A DNA stretch of 64,000 nt, from assembly GCF_003344345.1 (NCBI RefSeq), contig NZ_QPIP01000001.1:7428-71427 (forward strand), in the 5' to 3' direction. A program made the translations under genes and the position numbers. Every line of letters begins with the position of its first letter. Within the stretch, counting starts at the first letter, position 1. Below the pieces are notes generated by a model, which saw only the letters and a list, made by a program, of their open reading frames with translations, made no database searches and was not told the origin of the DNA. Positions 29,273 to 39,328 of this stretch are shown here, piece after piece. Source of the DNA: Wolbachia endosymbiont of Cylisticus convexus. Lineage in GTDB: Bacteria; Pseudomonadota; Alphaproteobacteria; Rickettsiales; Anaplasmataceae.

Positions 29273-29450
29273 AAGTTTATTTTATAAATAATCCATTGAT
29301 ACTCAGCCCCTTTTTAGGCTCTGATTACTGTTAAAACAGTTGCAATTATAGTATGATATAAAAGCTATGGAAACTAAACAAACAATTTATTGTGAAATTT
29401 AAACTGCCATCAAAGTAGACCTATTACAGCACAACAGCCAATAAAAACCA

Positions 29451-29480
29451 CTTGACAAACTTTCCCACTTTCCTTATTAT
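29451..29480 (+). promoter_or_regulatory. Sigma70-type promoter upstream of an apparently gene-free region
   Basis: TTGACA (29451-29456) and TATTAT (29475-29480) are separated by 18 bp, a near-consensus -35/-10 pair that is unusual in this AT-rich genome. It points into a region without an open frame, so it may drive a small RNA or be left over from a lost gene. Confidence 0.5.
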
Positions 29481-29785
29481 ATCAATAAGAGTATTTATCC
29501 TTGTTTTTGGGCTCAACGACAAAATTCAGTAAAAAAACTCAGATATTTATTGGCAAGTTACATAAAATTATAGCGGCTGCATGTCTTTTTTATTTTTTCT
29601 ACATTCAGCCAAATCGCGCTTAAAATAAGCGTTAGCACATTATTACAACGCCAATTTAAATTATTATAGGGTCAAAACTCGCTATACGGGGGTTCTTTTG
29701 TCTTTTTTTTATTTAGTAAATTTCTTAATATTTATAGCTAAAGTAATTTTAGAGAGCCAGCGTGTGACTAGTTCTTATTACCTGG

Positions 29786-29925
29786 TCAGTCTTCTGGATC
29801 TCAGTGTCAGCTACTCGGATGACAGGAAAGAGGGCACTGGGATGACACCGAAGGGGCTACAGGAACGACACTACAGAGGTTACTTAGATGACAAAGGCAC
29901 TGGGATGACAAGAAAGGAAGCACTG
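29786..29925. repeat. Cluster of degenerate palindromic elements upstream of uvrB
   Basis: Several half-elements follow one another: TCTGGATCTCAGTGTCAGCTAC, AGGGCACTGGGATGACACC and AAAGGCACTGGGATGACAAG. They are mixed with similar GATGACA-type pieces. Confidence 0.7.
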
Positions 29926-30052
29926 GTTTCAATATTTGCACATTAGTCATGCACCTGAACAGATACCTTTTTTCTGCCACTTGGATGATGTTTTTTCAAA
30001 TTGTTGGTAAATCAAAGTCAGTTTAGCTACTAATTAGCTGTCTTTTTTCTAG

Positions 30053-31987
30053 TTATGCAAGGGGTCTATTATTAAATCTTTCAATAATACCTTTTATTTT
30101 TGCCGCCTCTTCAAACTCTAAATTTTCAGCATGTTTCAACATTTGCTTTTTCAAACTGTTTAGATCATCCTTATTAAAATTCTCAACTACCACTTTTTCC
30201 TGTAGAGTATTTGATATAGGCTTTATTATAGTTTTTGGTACAATATTATGCAGTATATTATACTCTGTCTGTTTCTTTCTTCTCCTTTCAGTCTCTTTCA
30301 GTGCGCGATCCATAGAATTAGTCATTTTATCTGCATATAAAATTACTCTGCCTTCAACGTTGCGTGCAGCACGGCCTATCGTTTGAATGAGTGAAGTCTC
30401 CGATCGTAAAAACCCTTCTTTGTCAGCATCTAAAATTGCAACTAACCCACACTCGGGAATATCAAGACCTTCCCTCAGTAAGTTAACACCAACTAAAACA
30501 TCTATTTCTTTCGATCTTAATTTGCATATAATTTCAATTCTCTCCAGTGCACCAATATCTGAATGCAGATAAGTTACTTTCATACTGAGCTCACTCATAT
30601 GTTCAGCTAGCTTTTCAGCCATTTTTTTTGTCAATGTGGTAATGAGAATACAAAACCCCTTCTTTATTGTTACTTGCGCCTCGTGAATCACATCATCAAC
30701 CTGACTCTCTGTTGGTTTTATAGTGCAAATGGGATCTGTAAGTCCTGTTGGGCGGATAACTTGCTCTATGAATGCATGATTAGTCTTTTCTAACTCGTAT
30801 TTTCCGGGAGTAGCCGAAACGTAAATAGTTTGGGGCCGTATTGCCTCCCACTCTTCAAATTTTAATGGACGGTTATCAGAAGCAGAAGGGAGCCTAAAAC
30901 CATAATCAATCAATTTCTTTTTACGTGCTTCATTGCCACTATACATTGCACCTATCTGGGGAACGGTTACATGGCTTTCATCAACAAATAAAATTACATC
31001 TTTAGGTAAATACTCAAACAACGTAGGCGGTGGATCCCCGGCTTTCATTTCATAAAGATAACGAGAATAATTTTCAATACCTTTACACACTCCCGTTGCC
31101 ATCATCATTTCAATATCAAAATTAGTACGCTGCTCAAGGCGCTTTGCTTCAACAATTTTGTTCTGTGAATAGTAATAATCCAAACGTTCATGCAGTTCTT
31201 TTTTGATCAGCTGAACTGCTTGCAATAGAGTTTCACGTGATGTAATGTGATAGCTGTTTGGAAAAATGGTGATTTTATCTATGCGTCTGATAATATTGCC
31301 AGTCATGGCATCGATTTCAAAAATTTCTTCTATTTCATCACCAAACAATGATAGACGCCAAGCTTTATTTTCATAATAGGTAGGAAAGATATCGATAATG
31401 TCGCCACGCACTCTGAAATATCCTCGCTCAAATCTAACATCAGAGCGCTTGTATTGAAGATCAGCTAAATTACTCAGGAAATCATTAACACGCACTTTAT
31501 CTCCAATATTAAGGGATATAGTCATATTGAGGTAACTTTCAGGCGAACCAAGACCGTATATACAGGAAACACTGGCAACTACAATTGTGTCCCTGCGCTC
31601 CAAAAGCGAACAGACAGCGGAATAACGTAGCATATCAATTCTTTCATTTATTAAAGAGTCTTTTTCAATATAAGTGTCAGTTTGTGGCGAATAAGCTTCA
31701 GGCTGATAATAATCATAATAAGAAATGAAGTATCCAACAGCATTGTGGGGAAAAAATCCTCTCATTTCCTCGTAAAGCTGCGCCGCTAAAGTTTTATTAT
31801 GCGCCATAATTAACGCAGGCCTGTTTGTTCTTGCAATAACATTTGCCATAGTGAAAGTTTTTCCAGAGCCAGTTACTCCAAGTAAAACCTGATCTCTTTT
31901 ATTACTATTTAGCCCTGCAACTAAGCTATCTATTGCTTGTGGTTGATCTCCAGCTGGCTGAAAATGTGTAACTATTTGAAATTCCAT
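30053..31987 (-). CDS. uvrB: Excinuclease ABC subunit B (UvrB)
   Basis: UvrB verifies DNA damage in nucleotide excision repair with UvrA and UvrC. The 644-residue protein has Walker A ([15 protein letters not shown], about residue 38), the beta-hairpin region ([20 protein letters not shown]), the DEAD-type box LFVDESHVT, helicase motif VI ([11 protein letters not shown]), and a C-terminal UVR domain ([11 protein letters not shown]). Length is close to the usual. It is monocistronic. Confidence 0.97.
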   Translation of the reverse strand: MEFQIVTHFQPAGDQPQAIDSLVAGLNSNKRDQVLLGVTGSGKTFTMANVIARTNRPALIMAHNKTLAAQLYEEMRGFFPHNAVGYFISYYDYYQPEAYSPQTDTYIEKDSLINERIDMLRYSAVCSLLERRDTIVVASVSCIYGLGSPESYLNMTISLNIGDKVRVNDFLSNLADLQYKRSDVRFERGYFRVRGDIIDIFPTYYENKAWRLSLFGDEIEEIFEIDAMTGNIIRRIDKITIFPNSYHITSRETLLQAVQLIKKELHERLDYYYSQNKIVEAKRLEQRTNFDIEMMMATGVCKGIENYSRYLYEMKAGDPPPTLFEYLPKDVILFVDESHVTVPQIGAMYSGNEARKKKLIDYGFRLPSASDNRPLKFEEWEAIRPQTIYVSATPGKYELEKTNHAFIEQVIRPTGLTDPICTIKPTESQVDDVIHEAQVTIKKGFCILITTLTKKMAEKLAEHMSELSMKVTYLHSDIGALERIEIICKLRSKEIDVLVGVNLLREGLDIPECGLVAILDADKEGFLRSETSLIQTIGRAARNVEGRVILYADKMTNSMDRALKETERRRKKQTEYNILHNIVPKTIIKPISNTLQEKVVVENFNKDDLNSLKKQMLKHAENLEFEEAAKIKGIIERFNNRPLA

Positions 31988-32073
31988 ACCTTTATATTTT
32001 CATAATGTATTTATTATTATATAATACATTTGCTAGTGTAAATAAGGTATAAAAGAATGAACATAAAAAAACT

Positions 32074-33114
32074 CTATTTTTTCTTTTTATAGAGCTTGCT
32101 CCAAATCCTGTTGTTAGTTAATACAAAAAACACCGTCAAAATTATAAAGTATGTCACTATTTTTAACCCAAGTTTATGTCGGCGTTCCAGCTCTGGCTCC
32201 GCTGCCCATTGTAAAAAATTTACCACATCATATGCCATATTTTCAACTGTGGCTTGCCTTGCACCATCATATTCTACCATTCCTTCAGAAAGCGGTGGTG
32301 CCATAGCTAACCTACCTGTTGAAAAATATGGATTAAAATATAAACCGTTCTCATCATGTTCACCGTTTTGATAACCAATTAGTAGTGAATAGACATAATT
32401 TGCACCATCATGTCTTGCTTTGACAATTAATGATAAGTCCGGTGGAATTGCGCCATTGTTGCTTGCTGCAGCTGCTTCTTTCGTGTCAAAAGGTGCAATA
32501 AAATAGTCCGAAGATACTCCCGGCCTATCAAACATTTCACCCATATCATTTGGCCCATCTTTCACTTGATAAGAGGCTGCGATTTGTTTTACATCCTCTT
32601 CAGAAAAACCAACATCTTGCAAGTTACGGAACGCTATTCTATTCATTGAATGGCAAGCAGCACAGACTTCCTTGTATACCTTATAGCCACGCTGAACTGA
32701 CTCTCTATCGAAAGATCCGGTAATCCCATTAAAACTCCAATCCATCTTCTTATTTGGTGATGGTGTGAATTCTTCTGCAGATATAAAACTAGACAGGAAT
32801 AACATGCAAAAGACTGCAAATACATTAGATCCCATGCGTAACCACTGTTTTAGTAAATTTCGAATTGATGTCATTCCAGTGCTTGACACTGGAATCCAGT
32901 TTATTTCATCACTGACATTATGGTTATCGTGCACTCCCAGAATTTGTTGTTCATTGCATGATTTATAAGTATTTTTATATCTGGATCCCAGTGTCAAGCA
33001 CTGGGATGACAACAGAAGATAGCGAAATGACGCTGTGTGTTGTATACAATATTCATAAAGTTGTGAAGCTGGGATGACAGAGAATTTTGTAAGGAATTTG
33101 CTTTGAGTTGACAT
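32074..33114 (-). CDS. petC: Cytochrome c1 of the bc1 complex, with repeat insertion in its presequence
   Basis: Cytochrome c1 carries electrons from the Rieske protein to soluble cytochrome c at the periplasmic face. The heme-binding motif is CAACH (about 152-156), followed by MNRIAFRNL, and there is a C-terminal membrane anchor ([14 protein letters not shown]). ATG 33114 is preferred; its A is the first base of an overlap with the petB stop. The signal region is split. Residues [11 protein letters not shown] are followed by about 73 residues of in-frame palindromic repeat (plus 32865-33090) before the hydrophobic signal [18 protein letters not shown] resumes. Translation could instead start at an internal ATG after the insert. 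Confidence 0.92.
   Translation of the reverse strand: MSTQSKFLTKFSVIPASQLYEYCIQHTASFRYLLLSSQCLTLGSRYKNTYKSCNEQQILGVHDNHNVSDEINWIPVSSTGMTSIRNLLKQWLRMGSNVFAVFCMLFLSSFISAEEFTPSPNKKMDWSFNGITGSFDRESVQRGYKVYKEVCAACHSMNRIAFRNLQDVGFSEEDVKQIAASYQVKDGPNDMGEMFDRPGVSSDYFIAPFDTKEAAAASNNGAIPPDLSLIVKARHDGANYVYSLLIGYQNGEHDENGLYFNPYFSTGRLAMAPPLSEGMVEYDGARQATVENMAYDVVNFLQWAAEPELERRHKLGLKIVTYFIILTVFFVLTNNRIWSKLYKKKK
32865..33090. repeat. Palindromic elements in the petC presequence
   Basis: A full palindrome (GTCATTCCAGTG-CTTGA-CACTGGAATCC, about 32869-32897) and a second (GATCCCAGTG-TCAAG-CACTGGGATGAC, 32983-33010) flank unrelated sequence. A remnant (GAAGCTGGGATGACAG) lies at 33065-33080. All are in the petC frame. 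Confidence 0.85.
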
Positions 33115-34340
33115 CACTTCATCTCCGGCGCAGAATCACTTATGGTTTTCGGTGGTTCTTTTGGTTTCTCATACTTACTAAGTAAAGGTAAAATTATCAC
33201 AAAGTATGAAAAGTAATAAAGAGTTGAAAGCCTACTTAAAGTAATGTAAGGCTCTTTGACTTCCTGCCCCCCAAGCCAAGCAAGAAATGCAAAATTTACT
33301 GCAAAAACCCAAAAAAATTTCTTAAACAGTGGACGGTAAGCACCACTTTTAACCTTTGATTGATCAAGCCAAGGCAAAAGAAACCACACTAAAATAGACC
33401 CAAACATGGTAAGTACACCAATAAGTTTATTTGGAATTGAACGCAGCATCGCATAAAAAGGTAAGAAATACCACTCTGGCACTATATGTACTGGAGTTAC
33501 CATAGGATCAGCTTCTATATAATTATCAGGATGCCCAAGATAATTAGGGGCATAAAAAACAAATGCAAACAAAATTATAAAAAATAAACCAAAAGTTATG
33601 CAATCCTTTGCTATATAATAAGGATAAAATGGAATGGTATCCTTATCTGACCTGACTTCTATTCCACTTGGGTTACTAGAGCCAAATCTGTGTAGAGCAA
33701 TAACATGCAACATAGCTAAAGCAATAATAATGAAAGGCAGAAGATAATGCAGTGCAAAAAAACGATTGAGTGTTGGGTTATCAACAGAAAAACCACCCCA
33801 CAACCATATAACTATTTTATTGCCGATCAAAGGTATCGCTGAAAATAAGTTGGTTATGACTGTTGCACCCCAAAAACTCATTTGCCCCCAGGGAAGAACA
33901 TACCCCATAAAGGCAGTTGCCATCATTGCAAAAAATATAAATATGCCAATAAACCACACCATCTCTCGTGGCCTCTTATAAGATCCATAATACAATCCAC
34001 GCATTATATGGACATATACAACCATAAAAAAAAGCGAAGCTCCAACAGCATGAGTGTAGCGTATCAACCATCCGTAATTTACGTCACGCATTATACGCTC
34101 CACGCTATTAAACGCATAATCAACATGCGGAGTATAATGCATAGCAAGAAATATACCTGTTATTATCTGCAAAATTAGTGCTATACCAGCTAAAGAACCA
34201 AAGTTCCAAGCATAATTTAAATTTTTTGGTACTTGATAAGAAGCAGTGTGTTTTAGAAAAGAAAATATAGGAAGCCTATACTCTATCCAACCTAATATAC
34301 CTTTTTCTTCTATTATTTCTTTTTTGCTATCATCTTCCAT
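33114..34340 (-). CDS. petB: Cytochrome b of the bc1 complex
   Basis: The 408-residue protein is the di-heme membrane core of the bc1 complex, oxidising ubiquinol. It shows the Qo-site PEWYF and heme-ligating histidines in the second ([12 protein letters not shown]) and fourth helices, plus the [20 protein letters not shown] segment. It overlaps petC (33114-33117). The Rieske gene petA, usually upstream in alphaproteobacteria, is absent here; an ankyrin gene occupies that side, so petA is probably elsewhere. Confidence 0.96.
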   Translation of the reverse strand: MEDDSKKEIIEEKGILGWIEYRLPIFSFLKHTASYQVPKNLNYAWNFGSLAGIALILQIITGIFLAMHYTPHVDYAFNSVERIMRDVNYGWLIRYTHAVGASLFFMVVYVHIMRGLYYGSYKRPREMVWFIGIFIFFAMMATAFMGYVLPWGQMSFWGATVITNLFSAIPLIGNKIVIWLWGGFSVDNPTLNRFFALHYLLPFIIIALAMLHVIALHRFGSSNPSGIEVRSDKDTIPFYPYYIAKDCITFGLFFIILFAFVFYAPNYLGHPDNYIEADPMVTPVHIVPEWYFLPFYAMLRSIPNKLIGVLTMFGSILVWFLLPWLDQSKVKSGAYRPLFKKFFWVFAVNFAFLAWLGGQEVKEPYITLSRLSTLYYFSYFVIILPLLSKYEKPKEPPKTISDSAPEMK

Positions 34341-34462
34341 AACTTAAAGTTTTTTCGCCTTAACTCATTTTATTGTAACAACTTACCTACAACGCACAAT
34401 AAAAAGTTTAAATTTAAAGAATAGATTTCACGAAAATAAGCACTCAAACTCGAGTACTTATT

Positions 34463-35551
34463 TTAAAGGGACTTTTGATATATACCTTTAGATGTTGTTG
34501 AGTTGCTTAGTGAACTTCCAGGACACCGATAAAGTTTCTCACACTTACTAAGTGCCATCCTGACATCTCTTTCTAGAGAATTAAGTTTTCTTTCTTTAAT
34601 CTGTTCTATCGTCGAAAATGAGTCATCCAATGGCATTGAATATTTTTCTCCTGTGAACTTTCTGACCACTACATCAGCTAGTAGGGCTGTTCCATTAAAA
34701 TCAATCTTTCCAGCAACAGGCTGCTGTGCAGGGAGTAAAGCAGGAGAACTGCTGAATAAGCCACTGAGTGTGGCGGTACTTAAAGCTCTCACCCAACTAA
34801 ATATACTATGAATAAAAGAAGAAGATTTTACTGCGCTGCTTGTAGTGCTGCTAGCTTCTTTAAAATTTTCTCTGGTAAAGATGAAGGAAGGATTCACTGC
34901 GCTATTTGTTGCATCTGTGGTATCGCCAGCTTCGAGCTCTAACTTAGCATTTATTCTAGCAGAAAGTAATAGTGCTCTACAATTATTTTCATGAGATCTT
35001 AACAAAGCTAAGGGTATTTTTTGTATGTCACAGCCATCACTGCACAGACTTTCATAATCTGGAATAACCTCAAATGCTGTTTTGCCATTTGTACTTTTAA
35101 TGTTAATATCAATACCATCCTCAAGCAGAACTTTTGCTATATCTAATCGACAATGATAAAGCGCTAAGTGTAAAGCTGTAAAATTTTGCATTCCTTGAAA
35201 GCTAGTTTTGTCTTGGGTACAAAGAAATACAATTTTCTCCATTGGTAACTTATCACGTCCTATAACAATGGGCTTCAAAGGAACAAGGCACGCATCACTC
35301 ACAGCATTAATATCAGCACCATTGTTAAGCAAAAACTGCAATATCTTTTTGCTACCTCTGTAAGTAGCAAAATGTATAGGTGTCATACCATATTGCTCGC
35401 CATTAATAATTTCCTTTTGTACACCTTTAATCTTCGCCTTTCCAACACATCTTTTAACTTCCTTAAAATCAAGTTTGTTTATAGCAGTAAACAATTTACT
35501 CCTTAACTCTTTTATTCTGTGTTTTCGCATCAAATACCTCCTAAAAGACAA
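34463..35551 (-). CDS. Ankyrin-repeat protein, copy 1 of a duplicated trio
   Basis: The 362-residue protein has ankyrin repeats at about residues 20-185 (TPIHFATYRGSKKILQFLLN, TALHLALYHCRLDIAKVLLE) and a low-complexity Ser/Thr/Ala region. It shares a C-terminal domain with two neighbours (KFTGEKY...DDSF...KCEKLYRCPGSSLSN...SKG...QKSL). Ankyrin proteins in Wolbachia are candidate host-interacting effectors. It is the most diverged of the three. A remnant of a dnaJ 3' end lies upstream (35632-35680), showing the duplication history. Confidence 0.85.
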   Translation of the reverse strand: MSFRRYLMRKHRIKELRSKLFTAINKLDFKEVKRCVGKAKIKGVQKEIINGEQYGMTPIHFATYRGSKKILQFLLNNGADINAVSDACLVPLKPIVIGRDKLPMEKIVFLCTQDKTSFQGMQNFTALHLALYHCRLDIAKVLLEDGIDINIKSTNGKTAFEVIPDYESLCSDGCDIQKIPLALLRSHENNCRALLLSARINAKLELEAGDTTDATNSAVNPSFIFTRENFKEASSTTSSAVKSSSFIHSIFSWVRALSTATLSGLFSSSPALLPAQQPVAGKIDFNGTALLADVVVRKFTGEKYSMPLDDSFSTIEQIKERKLNSLERDVRMALSKCEKLYRCPGSSLSNSTTSKGIYQKSL

Positions 35552-35584
35552 CGTTCTTGGCTTTGTATCACATGATTTAGTATT

Positions 35585-35875
35585 TGCAAGTGAAATTTAA
35601 AAAGAAAAAATTTCAATGGTTAAAAATTAGGTTTTCAATAACCTATCACGTAATTTTTGTGCAAAATACTCTGAACCTCCTTATTCAAATTTTTTGGCTC
35701 TTGATAAGAAGCAATGTGTTTGAGAAGAGGAAATAAGGGATAGAAAAATAAGCACTCAAATTTGAATGCTTATTTTAACCGATTTAAAGGGATTTTTGAT
35801 GACGCACACCTTTAGATATTGTTGGATTGCTTAATGAACTTTCAGGACACTGATAAAGTTTTTCAAACTTACTAA
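35585..35875. repeat. About 290-bp direct repeat, copy A (dnaJ remnant and ankyrin 3' end)
   Basis: This segment is nearly identical to 37453-37743, offset 1868 bp. It holds a non-functional dnaJ 3' fragment (minus strand 35680-35632, reading GGSEYFAQKLRDRLLK), spacer, and the last codons of the ankyrin gene ending at 35784. Confidence 0.88.
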
Positions 35876-37398
35876 ATATGCTCTCAACGTTTTTTGCCAT
35901 AGTGTTAAGCTCTCTTTCTCTAGTTTCTTCTCTTGTCAAAAACGAATCTTCCAATGACCTGAAATATTGTTTTCCTGTAAACTTACTTATTGCTACAGCA
36001 GTTAGTAGAACTGTTCCATTATCAACTTGTGAAGAATAGATGGGGCTTCCAGTCGAATATGCAACAGATTGCTGTGCAGGGGGTAAAAGCAGGAGTACTG
36101 CTGAATAAGCCATTGAGTATGGCGGTACTTAAAGCTCTCACCCAACTAAGTATACTATTAATAGAAGAAGAAGGTTTTACTGCATTGCTTGTAGTGCTGC
36201 CAGATTCCAATGCTGCTTTAAGGCTGACTTTAGTAGAAGCTAATATCGCTTTACAATCAGTTGAAACGGTACCACTCAATATAGATATTACTCTTTGCAT
36301 TTCACTATCGCGATTACATATATCTTTCCTATAACCTCCAACAATATCTAATGCTGTTTTGCCATTCATATCTTTAGTATTAATATCAGCATTATTACAG
36401 AGGAGGAGTTCTACCATATCTGACTGACAATAAAAAGATGCTAAGCATAAAGGTGTAAAACCTTTATAATTTGCAGCATTGATATTGGCACCGCTATCAA
36501 GCAGAAATTGTCCTAATTCTAGTTCACCATGAATAGCAGCAATGTGTAGAGAAGTACTAAGATATTCAGTACTAGTAGCATTAATATCAGTACCTTCATT
36601 AAGCAAAAGCTGCAATATTTTTAAGTTGCACTTGTTAGTAGCAAAATGTATAGGTTTCATACTGTATCTTTCACTACTCAAAATCCTGCTTTTTATACCT
36701 ATATTCTCTGCTTCTTTAATACATTTTTCAACTTTCTGAAAATTACCTATATTCATGGCAGCGAATAATTCATCCGTCAATTGTTCAACTTCTTTGCTTG
36801 CCATATCTGCAGTGTTAGAGTTATCATCAATTTCTAATACTGTCTTAATAGTTACTGTAAAGGTCACATATTCCAATATAGATACTATTTCTTGTCTTGT
36901 GTTGCTATCACACATATTTCTTCTATAACCTCCAGCAACATTTAATGCTGTTTTGCCATTCATATCCTTAATACTACTATCAGCGCTGTTGAAGAGCAGA
37001 AGTTTTACCATATCTGGGCGACAATAGAAAGATGCTAAGTACAAAGGTGTAAAGCCTTTATAATTTGTAGCATTGATATTAGCACCATTATCAAGTAGAA
37101 ATTGTGCTATTTCTACTTCATTATCAACAGTAGCAATGTGTAAGGGAGTACTCAAATATGTATTACTAATAGCAACATTAATATCACCACCTTTAGCAAT
37201 TAAAAAGCGTAATATTCTTAAGTTACGTTTTTGAGTAGCAAGAAGTATAGGATTTATACTGTACTCTCCATTATTCAAAACCTCGTTCTTTATATGTTCT
37301 CTCTCTGCCTCTTCAATACATTTTTCAATTTTCTGAAAATCACCCATGCTTATAGCAGCAAGTAATTTTTTTCTTAACTTCTCAGCATTTGTTAACAT
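35784..37398 (-). pseudogene. Ankyrin-repeat protein, copy 2, with a +1 frameshift and internal duplication
   Basis: The 458-residue open frame (37398-36022) holds two tandem copies of an about 190-residue unit. Each starts with a helical 'NFQKVEKCIKEAE'-type leader followed by ankyrin repeats and TPLYLASFYC / TPLCLASFYC. Near 36080 the frame shifts by one extra base in a T4C5 stretch. The other frame (35784-36113) then encodes the shared C-terminal domain (AQQSVAYSTG...KFTGKQYF...KFEKLYQCPESSLSNPTISKG). Correcting the shift gives one full-length protein like its neighbours. Either recent decay or a sequencing error. Confidence 0.85.
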
Positions 37399-37452
37399 CA
37401 GAACACCTTTTAAAGGATAACATTCTCGGCTTTATATCATATAATTGAGTAT

Positions 37453-37743
37453 GTGCAAGTGAAATTTACAGAGAAAAATTTCAATGATTAAAAATTAGGT
37501 TTTCAATAACCTATCACGTAATTTTTGTGCAAAATACTCTGAACCTCCTTATTCAAATTTTTTGGCTCTTGATAAGAAGCAATGTGTTTGAGAAGAGGAA
37601 ATAAGGGATAGAAAAATAAGCACTCAAATTTGAATGCTTATTTTAACCGATTTAAAGGGATTTTTGATGACGCACACCTTTAGATATTGTTGGATTGCTT
37701 AATGAATTTTCAGGACACTGATAAAGTTTTTCAAACTTACTAA
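37453..37743. repeat. About 290-bp direct repeat, copy B (dnaJ remnant and ankyrin 3' end)
   Basis: Second copy of the repeat at 35585-35875. The dnaJ remnant is at 37548-37500 (minus), and the ankyrin stop is at 37652. Confidence 0.88.
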
Positions 37744-38803
37744 GTGCCATCTTGATATCTCCTTCTATAGCACTAACCTTTCTTTTTTGAAGTTCTTTTA
37801 GTGTTAAAGGCGAATTACCTATGGGCTCGGAAAATTGTATTCCAAAAAGCTTGTTCATTGCTACAATAGCTAGCATAGCTGTTCGATAATAATAATCTTG
37901 CGAAAAACCAATTGAGCTTCCAGTTGAATGAGTAGCAGGCTGTTGAACAGAAGGTAAAGCAGGAGTAGTTACCCAATTAAGTATGTCATTAATAAAGAAA
38001 GAAGGCCTTACTGTACTGCTTGATGCAGATATAGATTTCGTAGTATCACCTGGGTTTACATTTACGCTTTCTACTTCTGCAACAATTTCTTTTATCGTTT
38101 TATCGGGATAAGACAACTTAACATAGTCTGATGGTGTCTCGTTCCTTATATCCTTAACATTGTCAATATCAGCCTTATTATCGTATAACAATTTTATCAT
38201 TTCAGGGCGTTTTAATTTAATAGCCAAATATATAGGTGTCTGGCCCTGTTCGTTTTGAACATTGACATTAGCGTGATATTTGATAAGAAGCTCAACTATT
38301 CTTAAGTAGTTCTTTTGAACAGCAGCATGTAAACATGAATTTTCTGAATAAGCAAGAAGATCAAACTTGCCGTTTGGGCTAGCACCACGCTTAAGTAAGA
38401 CTTCCACTTTCTCCGGACTATTATCATATATAGCCCAACCTACAAGAGTACGTTTCTTACCAGCATATAAAAAGTAGCCACTAATCCTAGCCTTTTTATC
38501 GATTAGAAGCTCTATCATTTTTGTAGTGCCCTTCGTAACAGCATAGTATATAGGTGGCATACGAAAATAATCCTCAATATTAACATCTGCACCATTCTCA
38601 ATTAAAAAATTCATCATTTCTAAATCTCGGTTACTAACAGCAATCGATAAAGGTGAGTTATCATTCACATCTTTAGAGTTAATAACATTAGTAGTATGTG
38701 TCCTTCCTTCTCTAATATACTCCTCAGCCTTTTGAAAATCACGTTCCTTTACTGCAGAACGTAGCCCATCTCTCCATTTTTCAATTTCTTTATTTGTAAT
38801 CAT
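37652..38803 (-). CDS. Ankyrin-repeat protein, copy 3
   Basis: The 383-residue protein has about six ankyrin repeats (NSPLSIAVSNRDLEMMNFLIE, TPIYLAIKLKRPEMIKLLYD and others, about residues 40-245). Then come a Ser/Thr-rich linker and the C-terminal domain shared with the two downstream copies (KFEKLYQCPENSLSNPTISKG). It sits 108 bp downstream of the complete dnaJ-like gene, the arrangement that appears to have been duplicated. No membrane segment is evident. Confidence 0.87.
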   Translation of the reverse strand: MITNKEIEKWRDGLRSAVKERDFQKAEEYIREGRTHTTNVINSKDVNDNSPLSIAVSNRDLEMMNFLIENGADVNIEDYFRMPPIYYAVTKGTTKMIELLIDKKARISGYFLYAGKKRTLVGWAIYDNSPEKVEVLLKRGASPNGKFDLLAYSENSCLHAAVQKNYLRIVELLIKYHANVNVQNEQGQTPIYLAIKLKRPEMIKLLYDNKADIDNVKDIRNETPSDYVKLSYPDKTIKEIVAEVESVNVNPGDTTKSISASSSTVRPSFFINDILNWVTTPALPSVQQPATHSTGSSIGFSQDYYYRTAMLAIVAMNKLFGIQFSEPIGNSPLTLKELQKRKVSAIEGDIKMALSKFEKLYQCPENSLSNPTISKGVRHQKSL

Positions 38804-38910
38804 AAACCCTCCTAAGGGCTAATATTTTTAGCCCTTATACCATATAAATTGAATGTGTGCTAGCAAAATCTATATGGAAAATTAAAGAGGTTTTACAATG
38901 TAAGAAATTG

Positions 38911-39267
38911 TTATTTCAGCAACTTATCACGTGCTGCGTTTAACTTTTGTGCAAAATATTCTGAGCCTCCTTTGTCTGGATGGACTAGCTTCATTAAATT
39001 TTGGTATGCTTTATTGATTTCATTCTGGCTTGCTTCAGGATTTAGCCCCAGTATTTTTAATGCTTCGTCTTTAGACATGTTATCACCAGTATAATTTTTG
39101 TTGTAACTTGTACCACTATTAAATTCGTTCAAAAACTTACTTAATATAGAGTTCATCATAAAACTTATGTTATTTCTCTTCGCCAGAAAGAGAAAAAATA
39201 CAACAACGCTAGGCAGGACAAAAGTGATTATTGCGAATATCAAAAAAAGGAAAAAGATGAATGACAT
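38911..39267 (-). CDS. Membrane-anchored DnaJ-domain protein
   Basis: The 118-residue protein has an N-terminal hydrophobic anchor (residues 2-28) and a C-terminal J domain (DEALKILGLNPEASQNEINKA, HPD at 96-98, then KGGSEYFAQKLNAARDKLLK). This resembles the short Tim14/DjlA-type J-proteins that recruit DnaK at a membrane. Its 3' end recurs as remnants downstream of two ankyrin genes. Confidence 0.88.
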   Translation of the reverse strand: MSFIFFLFLIFAIITFVLPSVVVFFLFLAKRNNISFMMNSILSKFLNEFNSGTSYNKNYTGDNMSKDEALKILGLNPEASQNEINKAYQNLMKLVHPDKGGSEYFAQKLNAARDKLLK

Positions 39268-39328
39268 GTATATTTTTTTATCATTTTATGATTAAATAGT
39301 AACAATTATAATTATTGTGGTAAATAAC

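Larger units (their letters stand above)
29273..30052. other. Gene-free stretch with promoter-like site, hairpin and repeats
   Basis: No convincing coding sequence lies between the MFS gene and uvrB. It contains a strong sigma70-like promoter (29451-29480, plus), a short perfect hairpin (CGCTTA-AAA-TAAGCG, about 29616-29630), a T8 run at about 29703-29710, and a cluster of degenerate palindromic elements from about 29786 to 29925. A non-coding transcript from the promoter toward the T-run is possible but unproven. Confidence 0.5.

Noticed and set aside
29273..29710. tmRNA, RNase P RNA or SRP RNA in the gene-free stretch
   Set aside because: None of the conserved core sequences of these RNAs was found by eye.
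29698..29946. 82-residue open frame upstream of uvrB
   Set aside because: Most of it is translated palindromic repeats with no recognisable protein.
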